Shown piece by piece: positions 24,280 to 32,977 of a stretch of 64,000 nt of DNA. This DNA is from Brevibacterium sp. JSBI002 (GTDB taxonomy: Bacteria > Actinomycetota > Actinomycetes > Actinomycetales > Brevibacteriaceae), in NCBI RefSeq assembly GCF_026013965.1, contig NZ_CP110341.1, positions 1,550,001 to 1,614,000 of the forward strand, read 5' to 3'. The position numbers were made by a program, and so were the translations under genes. The notes under the pieces were generated by a model. It saw only the letters and a program-made list of their open reading frames with translations. It had not been told where the DNA came from and did no database searches. Each line of letters begins with the position of its first letter. Positions within the stretch are counted from its first letter, which is position 1.

Positions 24280-24897
24280 AACCCGGACAATGTGTGCCCC
24301 GGACAGAGGCGTGTCCGTGCCGGTCATGGTCACCGTGATCGGCTCGATTCCCAGGTCTGATGCCAGCCGGTCAGTTTCCGGCTCCTGACCGGTCATGCGC
24401 CACGACTCTCCGTACTCAATGACCTCGGCATCCACGATGTCCTCTGTCCGGTCAGCCGGGGGAGCGGGACGTTGAGGCTGGTAAGACTTGCCGTCCAGAC
24501 CGATGACCGGGGCAGGAACGGCAGGTGAATCACTTGGCTCACCTGTGCGGGCCGCGTCCTCAGGTGTTTCATTTGAAACACCTGCATCCCGCAGACGGCG
24601 GTACACCGTAGGGTGACTAATATCGACCGCTGATGCGATCCCTCGGGTACTCATTCCTGCTGCCCGAAGCTCGGAGATCACTTGTTCTTCAAGGTCCTTC
24701 GGCGGACGCAAGCTGACATCTCTAAACTCATTGTCGAGGTAGTCCTGCCAGGAGTCGTACCCGAGCGCCAGCCAAATTCGTCCCTGCCACGCGGTGGAGA
24801 TCTTGACCTGTAGCGATCCGTAGTCACTTCGCAGTTCGTCTGTAAGCTCGCGTGCCTCGGCTTCAGAGAATTTTGATTCCAGTGCGAGGGCCATCAT
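24280..24897 (-). pseudogene. HTH protein of a mobile element, 3' end cut by IS3
   Basis: The ATG at 24897 overlaps the stop of the XRE gene by 4 bases. About 206 residues remain, with an N-terminal region WQGRIWLALGYDSWQDYLDNEF, a ParB/Hin-like HTH (GMSTRGIASAVDISHPTVYRRL) and a Pro-rich tail. From 24279 the frame continues into the IS3 end for 11 meaningless codons. Such proteins occur in actinobacterial prophages and integrative elements next to XRE regulators, which fits here. The exact role is unknown. Confidence 0.6.
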
Positions 24898-25151
24898 GCA
24901 CCTACCGGCTTCGGGTCGCCATTAGGAGCGAACGGGTCGTCCTCTGTTCCTTCGAGCAAAGTTGCAATCGGAATATCCCACGCTTGCGCCAGCCGCAGCA
25001 GATCCCCGATCCGCCAGTCTGTATCGCCGGTCATGCGTTTCGACACTGAACGCTGACTTGTATTCAGAATCTGAGCAACGTCACCTTGGTTGAGTTCTCT
25101 TCGGCCCATCTCGGCGAGCACGTTAGCTCGCACTTGTCTTGTATATCTCAT
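24894..25151 (-). CDS. XRE-family transcriptional regulator
   Basis: This 85-residue protein is almost entirely a Cro/CI-type HTH: LNQGDVAQILNTSQRSVSKRM followed by WRIGDLLRLAQAWDIPIATLL. It is transcribed away from a second XRE gene at 25263, with 111 bases between them, like a phage-type lysogeny switch. It overlaps the truncated HTH gene downstream. Confidence 0.8.
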   Translation of the reverse strand: MRYTRQVRANVLAEMGRRELNQGDVAQILNTSQRSVSKRMTGDTDWRIGDLLRLAQAWDIPIATLLEGTEDDPFAPNGDPKPVGA

Positions 25152-25262
25152 GGTGCCACCGTATACACATAGGTTTTACGGGTCAAGGGTATGTAGATCT
25201 ATAGGTTCTCAGAGTGTCGCAATATCGTTTACATTGTGCCGCTTTCGATCTACGCTGGACTC
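25152..25262. promoter_or_regulatory. Divergent promoter/operator region between two XRE genes
   Basis: This AT-rich stretch holds ATAGGTT twice (once near 25168 and once near 25200) and a TAGATCTA palindrome. Repeated operator-like words between divergent XRE genes suggest mutual or self-regulation. No exact operator can be fixed by eye. Confidence 0.4.
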
Positions 25263-25589
25263 ATGACTATTGGAGAGCTTCAGTTGACTGAGAACGAGAG
25301 AGTCGGACGCGAAGTTGCCGCGTGGATGACGCGGTACAACCTGCGACAGGCGGACATCGCCGAGATTCTCGGATTTGCCCAGAGGAATGTGTCGAAGCGG
25401 ATTCGCGGCGAGATGCCGTTCCGGATCGATGAGCTGCTTGCCATCGCCCGGTACATGGGCATTTCGCTTTCGCAGCTGCTGGGAGAGGGCATTGTGAATG
25501 AGAAGAACCCCCAGCCAGTTGAACTGACTGAGGGTTCTGCCACTTCGGTGGCGGGGGGAGGATTTGAACCTCCGACCTCCGGGTTATGA
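25263..25589 (+). CDS. XRE-family regulator running into a tRNA gene
   Basis: I take the ATG at 25263; an upstream start at 25236 is possible. The HTH reads LRQADIAEILGFAQRNVSKRI and FRIDELLAIARYMGISLSQLL and is related to the other XRE protein. The last 20 residues (SVAGGGFEPPTSGL) are read from the antisense of the tRNA 3' end and its terminator. The natural C-terminus was probably replaced when the element joined the tRNA locus. Confidence 0.7.
   Translation: MTIGELQLTENERVGREVAAWMTRYNLRQADIAEILGFAQRNVSKRIRGEMPFRIDELLAIARYMGISLSQLLGEGIVNEKNPQPVELTEGSATSVAGGGFEPPTSGL
25504..25538 (-). terminator. Terminator of the initiator tRNA gene
   Basis: AGAACCC and GGGTTCT arms extend inward through CAG/CTG pairs, followed on the minus strand by a T-rich run. 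It lies 10 bases past the tRNA 3' end. Confidence 0.7.
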
Positions 25590-25622
25590 GCCCGGCGAGC
25601 TACCGAACTGCTCCACCCCGCG
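25549..25622 (-). tRNA. tRNA-fMet (initiator, anticodon CAT)
   Basis: The minus strand folds into a full cloverleaf of 74 bases without encoded CCA. The anticodon CAT sits on a stem with three consecutive G-C pairs (GGGCTCATAACCC), and the first base is C, unpaired with A. Both are marks of an initiator tRNA. The T arm reads GGTTCAAATCC. Its 3' end forms the boundary of the accessory region. Confidence 0.93.
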
Positions 25623-25716
25623 GCGTGTTCTTAACTCTACACGAGGGGTCACCTGGCGGCCAAGCCGAATACAGGTGACCTCCGCCACATGGTCACTTGC
25701 CGTTCATCTGCAGCGG

Positions 25717-25770
25717 TTGCATCTGGTTGAAAGTTGAACTATAGTCATCCCTGTACTTCAAATTTCAACC
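25717..25770 (+). promoter_or_regulatory. Promoter and large operator of yceI
   Basis: A -35 TTGCAT (25717-25722) and -10 TATAGT (25740-25745) are separated by exactly 17 bases. A dyad with 14-base arms (GGTTGAAAGTTGAA at 25725 and TTCAAATTTCAACC at 25757; 13 of 14 match) surrounds the -10 element. A bound repressor would block RNA polymerase. MarR-type regulators use such sites, but the regulator is not in view. Confidence 0.65.
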
Positions 25771-25783
25771 AAAAGGAGAAATC

Positions 25784-26332
25784 ATGACTGCTCTGCCTCA
25801 GGGACTCACCGCCGGAACCTGGAACATCGACCCCATCCACTCGGAGTTCACCTTCACCGCTCGGCACGCGGGCGTCTCGAAGGTCCGCGGCAACTTCGAA
25901 GAGATCGCCGGCAGCGTGAACGTCGGTGAGACCCTCGAAGACAGCGCCGTGTCCGCCGAGGCCTCAGCGAACTCGATCAACACCCGCAACGAACAGCGCG
26001 ACGGTCACCTCAAGAGCGGTGACTTCTTCCTCGCCGAGGAACACCCGAAGCTGAGCTTCAAGTCGACCGCGATCAAGGCCGACGGCGCCGATGAGTTCGA
26101 GACCGTCGGTGAGCTGACGATGCGCGGCGTGACCAAGGAAGTCGCCTTCGCCACCGAATTCGCAGGTGTTGCCACCGACCCGAACGGCAACCAGGTCGCC
26201 GGCCTCTCGGCCACCGCCACGGTCAACCGCAAGGACTTCGGAATGTCCTTCGAAGCCGTCCTCGGCGGAGGAGAGCTTCTCGTCTCCGACAAGATCAAGA
26301 TCGAACTCGAACTCGAGCTCGTCAAGGCCTGA
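25784..26332 (+). CDS. YceI-family polyisoprenoid-binding protein
   Basis: The ATG follows AAAGGAGAA. The 182-residue protein shows the lipocalin-like YceI pattern: GTWNIDPIHSEFTFTARH at the start, EEHPKLSFKS in the middle, GELTMRGVTKEV, and the final DKIKIELELEL strand. There is no signal peptide, so it is cytoplasmic, as usual in actinobacteria. The family binds isoprenoid chains and is often induced by stress. It is monocistronic and ends at a strong bidirectional terminator. Confidence 0.9.
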   Translation: MTALPQGLTAGTWNIDPIHSEFTFTARHAGVSKVRGNFEEIAGSVNVGETLEDSAVSAEASANSINTRNEQRDGHLKSGDFFLAEEHPKLSFKSTAIKADGADEFETVGELTMRGVTKEVAFATEFAGVATDPNGNQVAGLSATATVNRKDFGMSFEAVLGGGELLVSDKIKIELELELVKA

Positions 26333-26411
26333 TGTGCCCTGAGCTTGGCTGCTGATCGGCGCGTGCGCCGACACGGAGCCAGACTCAGCGGGCAGCGTCG
26401 CTGCCCGATGC

Positions 26412-26447
26412 AGAAGGGGCGAACCGCCTATGCGGTTCGCCCCTTCT
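26412..26447. terminator. Bidirectional terminator between yceI and the aminotransferase gene
   Basis: A perfect 16-base stem (AGAAGGGGCGAACCGC and complement) with a 4-base loop lies between two convergent genes. Confidence 0.85.
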
Positions 26448-26550
26448 GGCGTCTTTGGGCGCGGCGATTCATGTCGCTCGGCGCGGCACGTCCCGTGCCG
26501 TCCCTCGGATCAGGAACTCAATCTGCCTCGGCCACGAAAAGTAGTGATAC

Positions 26551-27816
26551 TCAGTTGCTCCGACGCAGCGCGTACGGGTGCTCCCGGAGATGGCCTCCGA
26601 GTGCGTTGAACAGCTGTGCGCCCTCGGCGACATCGGCAACGGACTTGCAGAACGAATATCGGATCGAGGACCGATAGGCCTCGTATGCCGGGCTGCCCGG
26701 CCTGCACAGAGCCGGTACGGGAATTCCGACCAAGGAGAATTCTCTGGCCAGCAGCTCGTTGAGCTCGAAGGCATCGCGATCCGTCAGCGCAGAGAAGTCC
26801 ACCACTGTGAAATAGCCGGCGCGCGGAGTGGACACTTCAGCGCCCGCCACCGAGCGACAGGCGGGGACGAGAACCTCGGCGCGTGCCCGCAGCGAAGCTC
26901 GGTTCTCGGCGACGAACTGAGAATCGCCGACCAGCATATCGGCCATTCCGATCTGCATCGGACCGCCGGCCGTGAATGACAGGAACTGCTTGACGGTCTG
27001 AATGGCCTGGCGAACCTCGGGAGGGGCGATGACCCAGCCGATCTTCCAGCCCGTCGTATTCCATGATTTGCCCGCCGAGGAGACCGTGACGACGCGTGCA
27101 GAATCCTCGATGGCAACGGCGGGAGGGACATGCCCCAGATCAGTGAGGACGAGCTGCTCGTAGACCTCATCGGAGAGCACCCAGGCGTCGACCTCCTCAG
27201 CGGCTCGTCCGATGCGGGCGAGATCAGCGGCAGAGAAGATGAACCCGGTGGGATTGTGCGGAGTGTTGACGAGGATGATCGCCGGATCGACTTCGGCGAT
27301 GACTCGGTCGAAAGCCTCCCAGTCCGGGGCGAAGTCACCGTGGCCATCGGGGAGGATCGGCACCGTGTGCAGAGTTCCGCCGGCGGCAGCGATCGCCGCC
27401 GGATAGGAGTCGTAGAACGGTTCGAAGGCGACGAGGGAGCCGCCGCGCGGCAGCAGTGCGAGGATCGCAGCGGTGAGGCCCTCCGTGGCGCCTGCAGTGT
27501 AGAGCACCTCGTCAGGATCGACGTGCTGGCCGAAATCGCGTCCGCGTTGAGCGGCCACAGCCTCGAGCAGCTGCGGGTATCCCTGACCGGGGGCGTACTG
27601 ATTGAATCCGGCCCGCATCGCCTCATCCGTAGCGGCGATGAGCTCGTCCGGGGGCTCCGTGCCTGGAGCGCCCTGCCCCAGGTTGACGGCTCCGACCTCG
27701 GCGGCGAACTTCGTCATCTGCCCGTAGATCGTCTCACCGATCGACCCATCCGGATTCGTCAGACCGGCGGCCTCGGCCATCTCATGCCACAGCGGGGCTC
27801 CCATGATGTCCGGCAT
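26551..27816 (-). CDS. Class I/II PLP-dependent aminotransferase (DapC/kynurenine type)
   Basis: The 421-residue protein has fold-type I features: NLGQGAPGTEPPDEL near the N-terminus, QYAPGQGYPQL, VNTPHNPTG, LSDEVYEQLVL, and the PLP lysine in SSAGKSWNTTGWKIGW. It resembles N-succinyldiaminopimelate aminotransferases and methionine/kynurenine aminotransferases, so the substrate is not settled. The ATG shares its A with the stop codon of the hisN-like gene, so the two are coupled. It is the last gene of a leftward operon that starts at doxX or aroA. Confidence 0.85.
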   Translation of the reverse strand: MPDIMGAPLWHEMAEAAGLTNPDGSIGETIYGQMTKFAAEVGAVNLGQGAPGTEPPDELIAATDEAMRAGFNQYAPGQGYPQLLEAVAAQRGRDFGQHVDPDEVLYTAGATEGLTAAILALLPRGGSLVAFEPFYDSYPAAIAAAGGTLHTVPILPDGHGDFAPDWEAFDRVIAEVDPAIILVNTPHNPTGFIFSAADLARIGRAAEEVDAWVLSDEVYEQLVLTDLGHVPPAVAIEDSARVVTVSSAGKSWNTTGWKIGWVIAPPEVRQAIQTVKQFLSFTAGGPMQIGMADMLVGDSQFVAENRASLRARAEVLVPACRSVAGAEVSTPRAGYFTVVDFSALTDRDAFELNELLAREFSLVGIPVPALCRPGSPAYEAYRSSIRYSFCKSVADVAEGAQLFNALGGHLREHPYALRRSN

Positions 27817-28606
27817 CAGGAGACCTCCGCGGGAGCGACCCGACCGAGTCGATCGAGCGCGGCTTCATGGAGGCGAGAATTGCTGGCCAGCGCATTGCCG
27901 CCGAACGGCCCCGGAACACCGGCCGTGTTCGTGAAGGTGCCTCCGGCTTCGAGGACGATGGGTACGAGCGCTCCCATATCGTAGAGCGCGAGCTCGGGTT
28001 CGCAGGCGAGGTCGACAGCGCCCTCGGCGAGCAGCATATAGGAGTAGAAGTCGCCGTATCCGCGAGTGCGCCACAGCGAATCGCAGAGATCGAGGAACGC
28101 ATCGAGGATGCCGAGTTCCTTCCAGCCCGACAGCGACGAATACGACAGGGACGCATCGGCGAGTGAATCGACGGATGACACAGCGATGCGTTCGGCCGGG
28201 GACCGAGCTCGGTCGCGTAGGCGCCCTGGCCCGTCTCCGCCCACCATCGGCGACCGAGCGCGGGAGCGGAGACGACTCCCAGCAGCGGCTGATCACCGTC
28301 GTAGAGGGAGATCAGCGTCGCCCACACCGGCACCCCGCGCACAAAGTTCTTCGTTCCGTCGATGGGATCGATGATCCACCGTCGCGATGACTGCCCGTGT
28401 GCACCGAATTCCTCACCGAGCACGCTGTCATCGGGTCGAACCTCTGTGAGGCGATCCATGATCGTCTTCTCCACCGCACGGTCGCATTCGGTGACCGGAG
28501 TGAGATCGGGTTTGGTTTCGACGGCGAAGTCCTGTGCCCGGAAGTGCGGGTGGCTGATGGCATCGGCGAGATCGGCGAGTTCGATCGCCAGGTCGAGGTC
28601 GTTCAT
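27816..28606 (-). pseudogene. hisN: Inositol monophosphatase-family phosphatase (HisN-like), frameshifted
   Basis: The first part (from ATG 28606) has the complete catalytic front: GEEFGAHG and WIIDPIDGTKNFVRGVP, with the metal-binding Glu and Asp residues. Near 28200 the frame breaks; the second half is read one base off (AERIAVSSVDS, then YGDFYSYMLLAEGAVDLA and LYDMGALVPIVLEAGG). Together they make a normal family length of about 260 residues. Position between rsgA and an aminotransferase gene is typical for the actinobacterial histidinol-phosphate phosphatase. One missing or extra base makes it a pseudogene unless it is a sequencing error; the rest is undamaged. Confidence 0.8.
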
Positions 28607-28615
28607 GCCTCCAGC

Positions 28616-29719
28616 CTATCCAGTCGAGGGCAGCAGCCGGCGCAGAGACTCCAGCCGTGAGACTCCTCCCGGTCCGGCCTTGCCGGCGGCCACCCATTCA
28701 TCGAGTCGGCATCCGGGAGAGTCCGCGAGGTGAGTGCATCCGCGGGGGCAGTCGGCCGTGGCCTCGACGAGTTCGGGGAAGGCGGAGAGCAGGGTCTCCC
28801 GGTCCACATGGGCCAGGCCGAAGCTGCGCACTCCCGGGGTGTCGATGAGCCATCCGCCGCGTTCCAACGGCAGGCACACGGCCGAGGACGAGGTGTGACG
28901 CCCGCGTCCGGTCACGTCGTTGACCTGGCCCGTCGCGCGCTCGGCGGCGGGAACGAGAACGTTGGTCAGCGTGGATTTGCCCACTCCGGAATGGCCGACG
29001 AGGACGCTGATGCGTCCGCGGAGACGTTCGGCCACCTCGGCGTGGGGTTCTGCCTCGTCGCGGGCCGCATCGTTTGCGGCGGTTGTCGAATCGGTCGGCT
29101 CGGCGTCGGGGTCGATGGAGGATTCGACGATGTCGATCCCGGACGCGGAGAAGCGTTCCTTCAGCTCCGTCGCCGGGCGCAGATCGGTCTTCGTGACGAT
29201 GAGCAGGGGAGTGATCCCTGCGTCGAAGGCTGCGACGAGCGCGCGATCGATGAGACCGAACGAGGGATCCGGGTCCACGGTGGCCGTGACGATGCCCATG
29301 ACGTCGACGTTGGCGACAAGGACGCGCTCGGTCGGGTCGGTGTCATCGGCGCTGCGGCGCAGCAGGGTCTGCCGCTCGTTGATCTCAACGAGCCTGGCCA
29401 GGGTGCCCTCGGTCCCGGATGTGTCGCCGACGAGGCGGACGACGTCGCCGGGAACGATTGCCTGTTTGCGCAGGTGCGAGGCGCGCACCGCCGTCACCGA
29501 GGTGGCCCCACGTGACCGTTTCCCCTTCTTCCGAATCGGGGGGCTCGACGGGAAGTTCCCGTCGTCGTCAGCGAGGATGACCCGGTACCGGCCCCGATCC
29601 ACCGCAGTGACCAGACCCGAAACAGCGTTCTTGTGGTCGGGGCGGTTCTTCGTCCGCGGTCGGGAACCGCGTCGGTTCGGCCGGGGGCGGTAGTCCTCAT
29701 CGCGAAAGATCTTCGCCAT
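28616..29719 (-). CDS. rsgA: Ribosome small subunit-dependent GTPase A
   Basis: The start ATG at 29719 lies one base after the aroA stop. The 367-residue protein has an N-terminal OB fold, a circularly permuted GTPase domain (VTKTD before the P-loop GHSGVGKST, then DTPGVRSFG), and a C-terminal zinc finger with CPRGCTHLADSPGC. RsgA helps the last steps of 30S subunit maturation. An acidic insertion (about residues 205-235) is unusual in length. It belongs to the aroA-rsgA-hisN operon, a common actinobacterial order. Confidence 0.93.
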   Translation of the reverse strand: MAKIFRDEDYRPRPNRRGSRPRTKNRPDHKNAVSGLVTAVDRGRYRVILADDDGNFPSSPPIRKKGKRSRGATSVTAVRASHLRKQAIVPGDVVRLVGDTSGTEGTLARLVEINERQTLLRRSADDTDPTERVLVANVDVMGIVTATVDPDPSFGLIDRALVAAFDAGITPLLIVTKTDLRPATELKERFSASGIDIVESSIDPDAEPTDSTTAANDAARDEAEPHAEVAERLRGRISVLVGHSGVGKSTLTNVLVPAAERATGQVNDVTGRGRHTSSSAVCLPLERGGWLIDTPGVRSFGLAHVDRETLLSAFPELVEATADCPRGCTHLADSPGCRLDEWVAAGKAGPGGVSRLESLRRLLPSTG

Positions 29720-29720
29720 A

Positions 29721-31064
29721 TCAGGCTCCGGGGGTGAGCATGGCTTCCCACAGCTGAGTGAAGGCAGGCAGGGTCTTGGCCACAGTGCCGGCGTTCTCGA
29801 TGACCATACCGTCATTGCGCAGGGCGAGGACGGCACCGGCCATGACCATGCGGTGGTCGTGGTAGGTATGCCACAGCGCCGGACGAAGGTGCGTGGTGCC
29901 GGTGATCGTCAGCGCCTCGGCATGTTCGACGACGTCGACGCCGATGGCACCGTACTCTCTGGTCAGAGCCGCCAGTCGGTCGGTCTCGTGCCCGCGCAGA
30001 TGCCCGATACCGCGCAGCTGCGACGTTCCCTCGGCCAAAGCTGCGAGAGCCGAGACCACGGGGGTGAGTTCGCCGACGGCCGACAGGTCGAGATCGACCG
30101 GGTTGAGCTGGTCCGGGCCCTGCACATGCAGTCCTTCCCTATCGAGGCGCACCGTGGCCCCGAAAGCCTCGGCGATCTCGCGGAAACCGTCACCTGCCTG
30201 TGTGGTGTGCACGGGCCAGTCGGCGATGGTCACGGATCCGGCGGTCGCCACGGCCGCCGCTGCGAAGGCTGCGGCATTGGACAGGTCGGGTTCGACCTGC
30301 ACGTCGAGACCGCGCGGAAGTCCTGGTTCGACGATCCAGCGCTCGGGTTCGGGCTCGCTGATGTCGACGCCCGCGTCGCGGAGGACTTCGATCGTCATAT
30401 CCACATGCGTTCGGCTGGGCACCGAGTCCGCAGTGTTGGTGAGTTCGAGTCCCAAAGGCATGACGGGAGCGGCGAGGAGCAGACCAGAGACGAATTGGCT
30501 GGAGGCGCTGGCGTCGATGCTGAGGTGGCCGCCGCGCAGCTGAGAGTCGGCGTGGATCGTCATCGGCAATGTGCTCGCGGCGGAGGTGATCGACGCACCG
30601 AGCTCCCGCAGCGACTCGATCGTCACCGACATCGGCCGCACCCGGGCCTGTTCGTCGCCGTCGAGGACGACCTCACGGCCTGTGAGCGCGGCAAGTGGGG
30701 GGATGAAACGCATCACGGTTCCGGCGAGACCACAGTCAATGGTGATCGGTGCGGAATCCTGCGCAGCTGCGTCTGTGGGCGCGTGTCCGACTGGGAAAGG
30801 GATCGGCTCGATGTGGAGCTCATCGCCGTCTTCGTCGATCACGGCGCCGAGGCGACGCAGGGCGTCGACCATGAGAAGGGTGTCGCGGCTGCGCAGCCAT
30901 CCTTTTAGATCGGATCCGGAACGGGCGAGAGCCGCAAGGATGAGATAGCGGTTCGTCAGGGACTTGGAACCGGGAACGGTCACAGTGGCAGAGACGGCGG
31001 AACCGGCGACCGGCGGCTGCCAGTCGCCGGTCGCCGGGGGAGTGCGCGTGGAGATGTCAGTCAA
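29721..31064 (-). CDS. aroA: 3-phosphoshikimate 1-carboxyvinyltransferase (EPSP synthase)
   Basis: A 447-residue EPSP synthase of the shikimate pathway, which transfers the enolpyruvyl group of PEP to shikimate 3-phosphate. The substrate-binding motif [12 protein letters not shown] lies at the N-terminus, [12 protein letters not shown] in the second half, and [11 protein letters not shown] near the end. The length is normal. Its start overlaps the end of the doxX-like gene by 8 bases, so the group reads as one transcript. Confidence 0.95.
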   Translation of the reverse strand: MTDISTRTPPATGDWQPPVAGSAVSATVTVPGSKSLTNRYLILAALARSGSDLKGWLRSRDTLLMVDALRRLGAVIDEDGDELHIEPIPFPVGHAPTDAAAQDSAPITIDCGLAGTVMRFIPPLAALTGREVVLDGDEQARVRPMSVTIESLRELGASITSAASTLPMTIHADSQLRGGHLSIDASASSQFVSGLLLAAPVMPLGLELTNTADSVPSRTHVDMTIEVLRDAGVDISEPEPERWIVEPGLPRGLDVQVEPDLSNAAAFAAAAVATAGSVTIADWPVHTTQAGDGFREIAEAFGATVRLDREGLHVQGPDQLNPVDLDLSAVGELTPVVSALAALAEGTSQLRGIGHLRGHETDRLAALTREYGAIGVDVVEHAEALTITGTTHLRPALWHTYHDHRMVMAGAVLALRNDGMVIENAGTVAKTLPAFTQLWEAMLTPGA

Positions 31065-31554
31065 CTCCGAGTGCGCTCAGAGCCTGCTTCGAGGTGTCTT
31101 CCACGCTCGACCACAGATCTTCGGCCGCGTGCTGGGTCCGCCACCACAGGCCGGGGCGTCCAGCAGTGTCGACGGCGGCGAGCAGGGCACCGCCGAGCAT
31201 CGAGGTGCGCAGCAGAGTGCGTTCGTTGCGGGCTTTCTTCTCCTCCTTCGACTTCGTCTTGTCAGCAGACAGACGCTCACCGACGGTGTCGAGCAGGTAG
31301 GTGCCGACGAGGATCGATGCGCTGAGGCGGGGGAAGCGTCCGATGGCGAGCATCGAACCGGCAGCGACCTGTGCAACACCGGTGGCTCGGGCGAGAGTCA
31401 CTGCTTCGACGGGGACGTCGACCTGCTTGCGAGCCTGATTGAGAAGCGGGCCCACCGATGCGGCCGCTGCCTCCGGCTTGCGCAGTCGTTCGACGCCGTT
31501 GAGTATGTAGCCGGCGGCCAGCATGGGCCGTGCGATAAGACGAATGGGAGACAC
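31057..31554 (-). CDS. DoxX-family membrane protein
   Basis: This 165-residue protein starts with the DoxX pattern [20 protein letters not shown] and has hydrophobic segments around [36 protein letters not shown] and [15 protein letters not shown]. DoxX proteins are small membrane proteins linked to redox balance. It is next to, and divergent from, the thiol-oxidation sigma factor sigR, a neighbourhood common in actinobacteria. The C-terminal tail (about 35 residues) is cytoplasmic. Confidence 0.82.
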   Translation of the reverse strand: MSPIRLIARPMLAAGYILNGVERLRKPEAAAASVGPLLNQARKQVDVPVEAVTLARATGVAQVAAGSMLAIGRFPRLSASILVGTYLLDTVGERLSADKTKSKEEKKARNERTLLRTSMLGGALLAAVDTAGRPGLWWRTQHAAEDLWSSVEDTSKQALSALGVD

Positions 31555-31607
31555 AGTGGTCCTTCCTACGTGGCGGTCATCTCACTGGCAAGCATAACTG
31601 CTGAGGT

Positions 31608-31635
31608 GGGAATAGTGGGAGGTCGATCCGATGTT
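31608..31635 (+). promoter_or_regulatory. SigR-type promoter
   Basis: GGGAAT (31608-31613) and GTT (31633-31635) are 19 bases apart and lie about 65 bases upstream of the sigR start. This matches the known SigR/SigH consensus (GGAAT-N18/19-GTT), which suggests autoregulation. Confidence 0.7.
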
Positions 31636-31698
31636 GTACGGGGTGAAGCCATTCGACGGTGCACCCGTCGGGAAGTCGACAGGCAGAAGGAGAAGTCT

Positions 31699-32355
31699 AT
31701 GAGCGCCACTGCCGTCCTGGAGAGAACGGGCGTACCATTGACTGCGATGACCGAATCAGTCAAAGAAGCCCCCGAAACCGACGCCGAGAGGTCGGCGCGT
31801 TTCGAACGGGATGCTCTGGAATATGTCAACCAGCTCTACGCAGCTGCTCTGCGTATGACCCGAAATCCGGCCGACGCCGAAGACCTCGTCCAGGAAGCCT
31901 ATGCGAAGGCGTATGCCGCCTTCCACCAGTACAAGCCCGGAACCAACCTCAAAGCCTGGTTGTATCGGATCCTGACGAACACCTTCATCAACAACTACCG
32001 TAAGAAGCAGCGTCAGCCGCAGGAACATGGCAGCGAAGACATCGAGGACTGGCAGATCGCACAGGCGAACAGCCACTCGTCCTCCGGCGGTCGTTCCGCA
32101 GAACTCGAAGTCCTCGACCACCTTCCCGACTCCGACGTCAAGGAAGCGCTCTCGGCACTGCCCGAAGACTTCCGCATGGTCGTCTACTATGCCGATGTCG
32201 AAGGACTGCCGTACAAGGAGATCGCCGAGATTATGGAGACGCCGATCGGCACTGTGATGTCTCGACTTCACCGCGGTCGCCGACAGCTGCGGGAGATGCT
32301 GGCCGACTACGCCGCCGAGCGCGGTTTCGTGAGTCCTGAGGGAGGTGCGAAATGA
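31699..32355 (+). CDS. sigR: ECF sigma factor SigR/SigH
   Basis: The ATG at 31699 follows AAGGAGAAG. The 218-residue sigma factor has region 2 ([20 protein letters not shown] and [19 protein letters not shown]) and region 4 ([20 protein letters not shown] and [17 protein letters not shown]). An ATG 16 codons downstream is an alternative start; related proteins are known in long and short forms. It overlaps rsrA by 4 bases. SigR drives the thiol-oxidative stress response and is held by RsrA under reducing conditions. Confidence 0.93.
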   Translation: MSATAVLERTGVPLTAMTESVKEAPETDAERSARFERDALEYVNQLYAAALRMTRNPADAEDLVQEAYAKAYAAFHQYKPGTNLKAWLYRILTNTFINNYRKKQRQPQEHGSEDIEDWQIAQANSHSSSGGRSAELEVLDHLPDSDVKEALSALPEDFRMVVYYADVEGLPYKEIAEIMETPIGTVMSRLHRGRRQLREMLADYAAERGFVSPEGGAK

Positions 32356-32609
32356 GCGACGAAGGATGCTGCGAAAGCGTCAGGACCGAGTCACTGATGC
32401 GCATCTATCACTACCTGGACGGAGAACTGACGACGACGGAGATCCGCGAGATCTCGATCCACCTCGAACAGTGCCCGTCGTGTCATGACGAGTACGAGAT
32501 CGAAGCGCTGCTCAAAGAGCTCGTGCGTCGTTCGTGCAGCCACGACCGTGCCCCGATGGGACTGCGAGAGAAGATCCGGCAGCGGATAGCGCTCGAACAG
32601 AACTCCTGA
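32352..32609 (+). CDS. rsrA: Zinc-binding anti-sigma factor RsrA
   Basis: An 85-residue zinc anti-sigma factor. The ZAS motif HLEQCPSC (His-x3-Cys-x2-Cys) is intact, and extra Cys near the N-terminus (CCES) and in RRSCSHD can form redox disulfides. Oxidation releases zinc and frees SigR. The overlap of 4 bases with sigR secures matched synthesis. Confidence 0.92.
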   Translation: MSDEGCCESVRTESLMRIYHYLDGELTTTEIREISIHLEQCPSCHDEYEIEALLKELVRRSCSHDRAPMGLREKIRQRIALEQNS

Positions 32610-32643
32610 CAGGCGCCCAGACACAGGGGAGTCCAGGGTCACA

Positions 32644-32683
32644 ACGAAGGCGGGAAGAGATTCGAATCTCTTCCCGCCTTCGT
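32644..32683. terminator. Perfect 40-base palindrome, bidirectional terminator
   Basis: The arms of 20 bases (ACGAAGGCGGGAAGAGATTC and complement) meet without a loop. It lies between convergent rsrA and the bL37 gene and would terminate both. Confidence 0.85.
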
Positions 32684-32706
32684 CATTCACCGAACGTATC
32701 AGCGAA

Positions 32707-32781
32707 TCATGCGTTTGGACGCTTGCCGTGGTTTGCTTTCTTACGGCGGCGATCGCGACGCTTACGGCCACGCTTGCTCAT
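32707..32781 (-). CDS. Ribosomal protein bL37 (24 residues)
   Basis: A very short gene reading leftwards from an ATG at 32781 with GGAGGG upstream. The product MSKRGRKRRDRRRKK followed by ANHGKRPNA has 24 residues, mostly Arg and Lys. It matches, as I remember it, the mycobacterial large-subunit protein bL37 (same length, same ANHGKRPNA end). It is often missed in annotation because of its size. It is placed convergent to rsrA. Confidence 0.88.
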   Translation of the reverse strand: MSKRGRKRRDRRRKKANHGKRPNA

Positions 32782-32909
32782 TGTGCCCTCCTTTGATAGA
32801 CGCTCAATTGTCTCATGATCACCCGAGCAGAGCAAAGTCGGACCAGGTCACCCACCTTGCCGAATCGGTCTGACAAGATGATGCGACTGTGACCGCTGAG
32901 CTCTTCGTC

Positions 32910-32964
32910 GGCCGGGCATCGAAGAGATCTTCGGTCGGGCATCGCAGAGATCTTCGGTCGGGCA
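32910..32964. repeat. 23-bp tandem repeat, about 2.4 copies
   Basis: The unit GGTCGGGCATCGAAGAGATC plus TTC is repeated with two changes, in the gap between the bL37 gene and the GDSL-like gene. No function is seen. Confidence 0.7.
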
Positions 32965-32977
32965 CCCCACCGACGGC

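Noticed and set aside
32910..32964. Tandem repeat as a CRISPR fragment
   Set aside because: The units are directly adjacent, without spacers.
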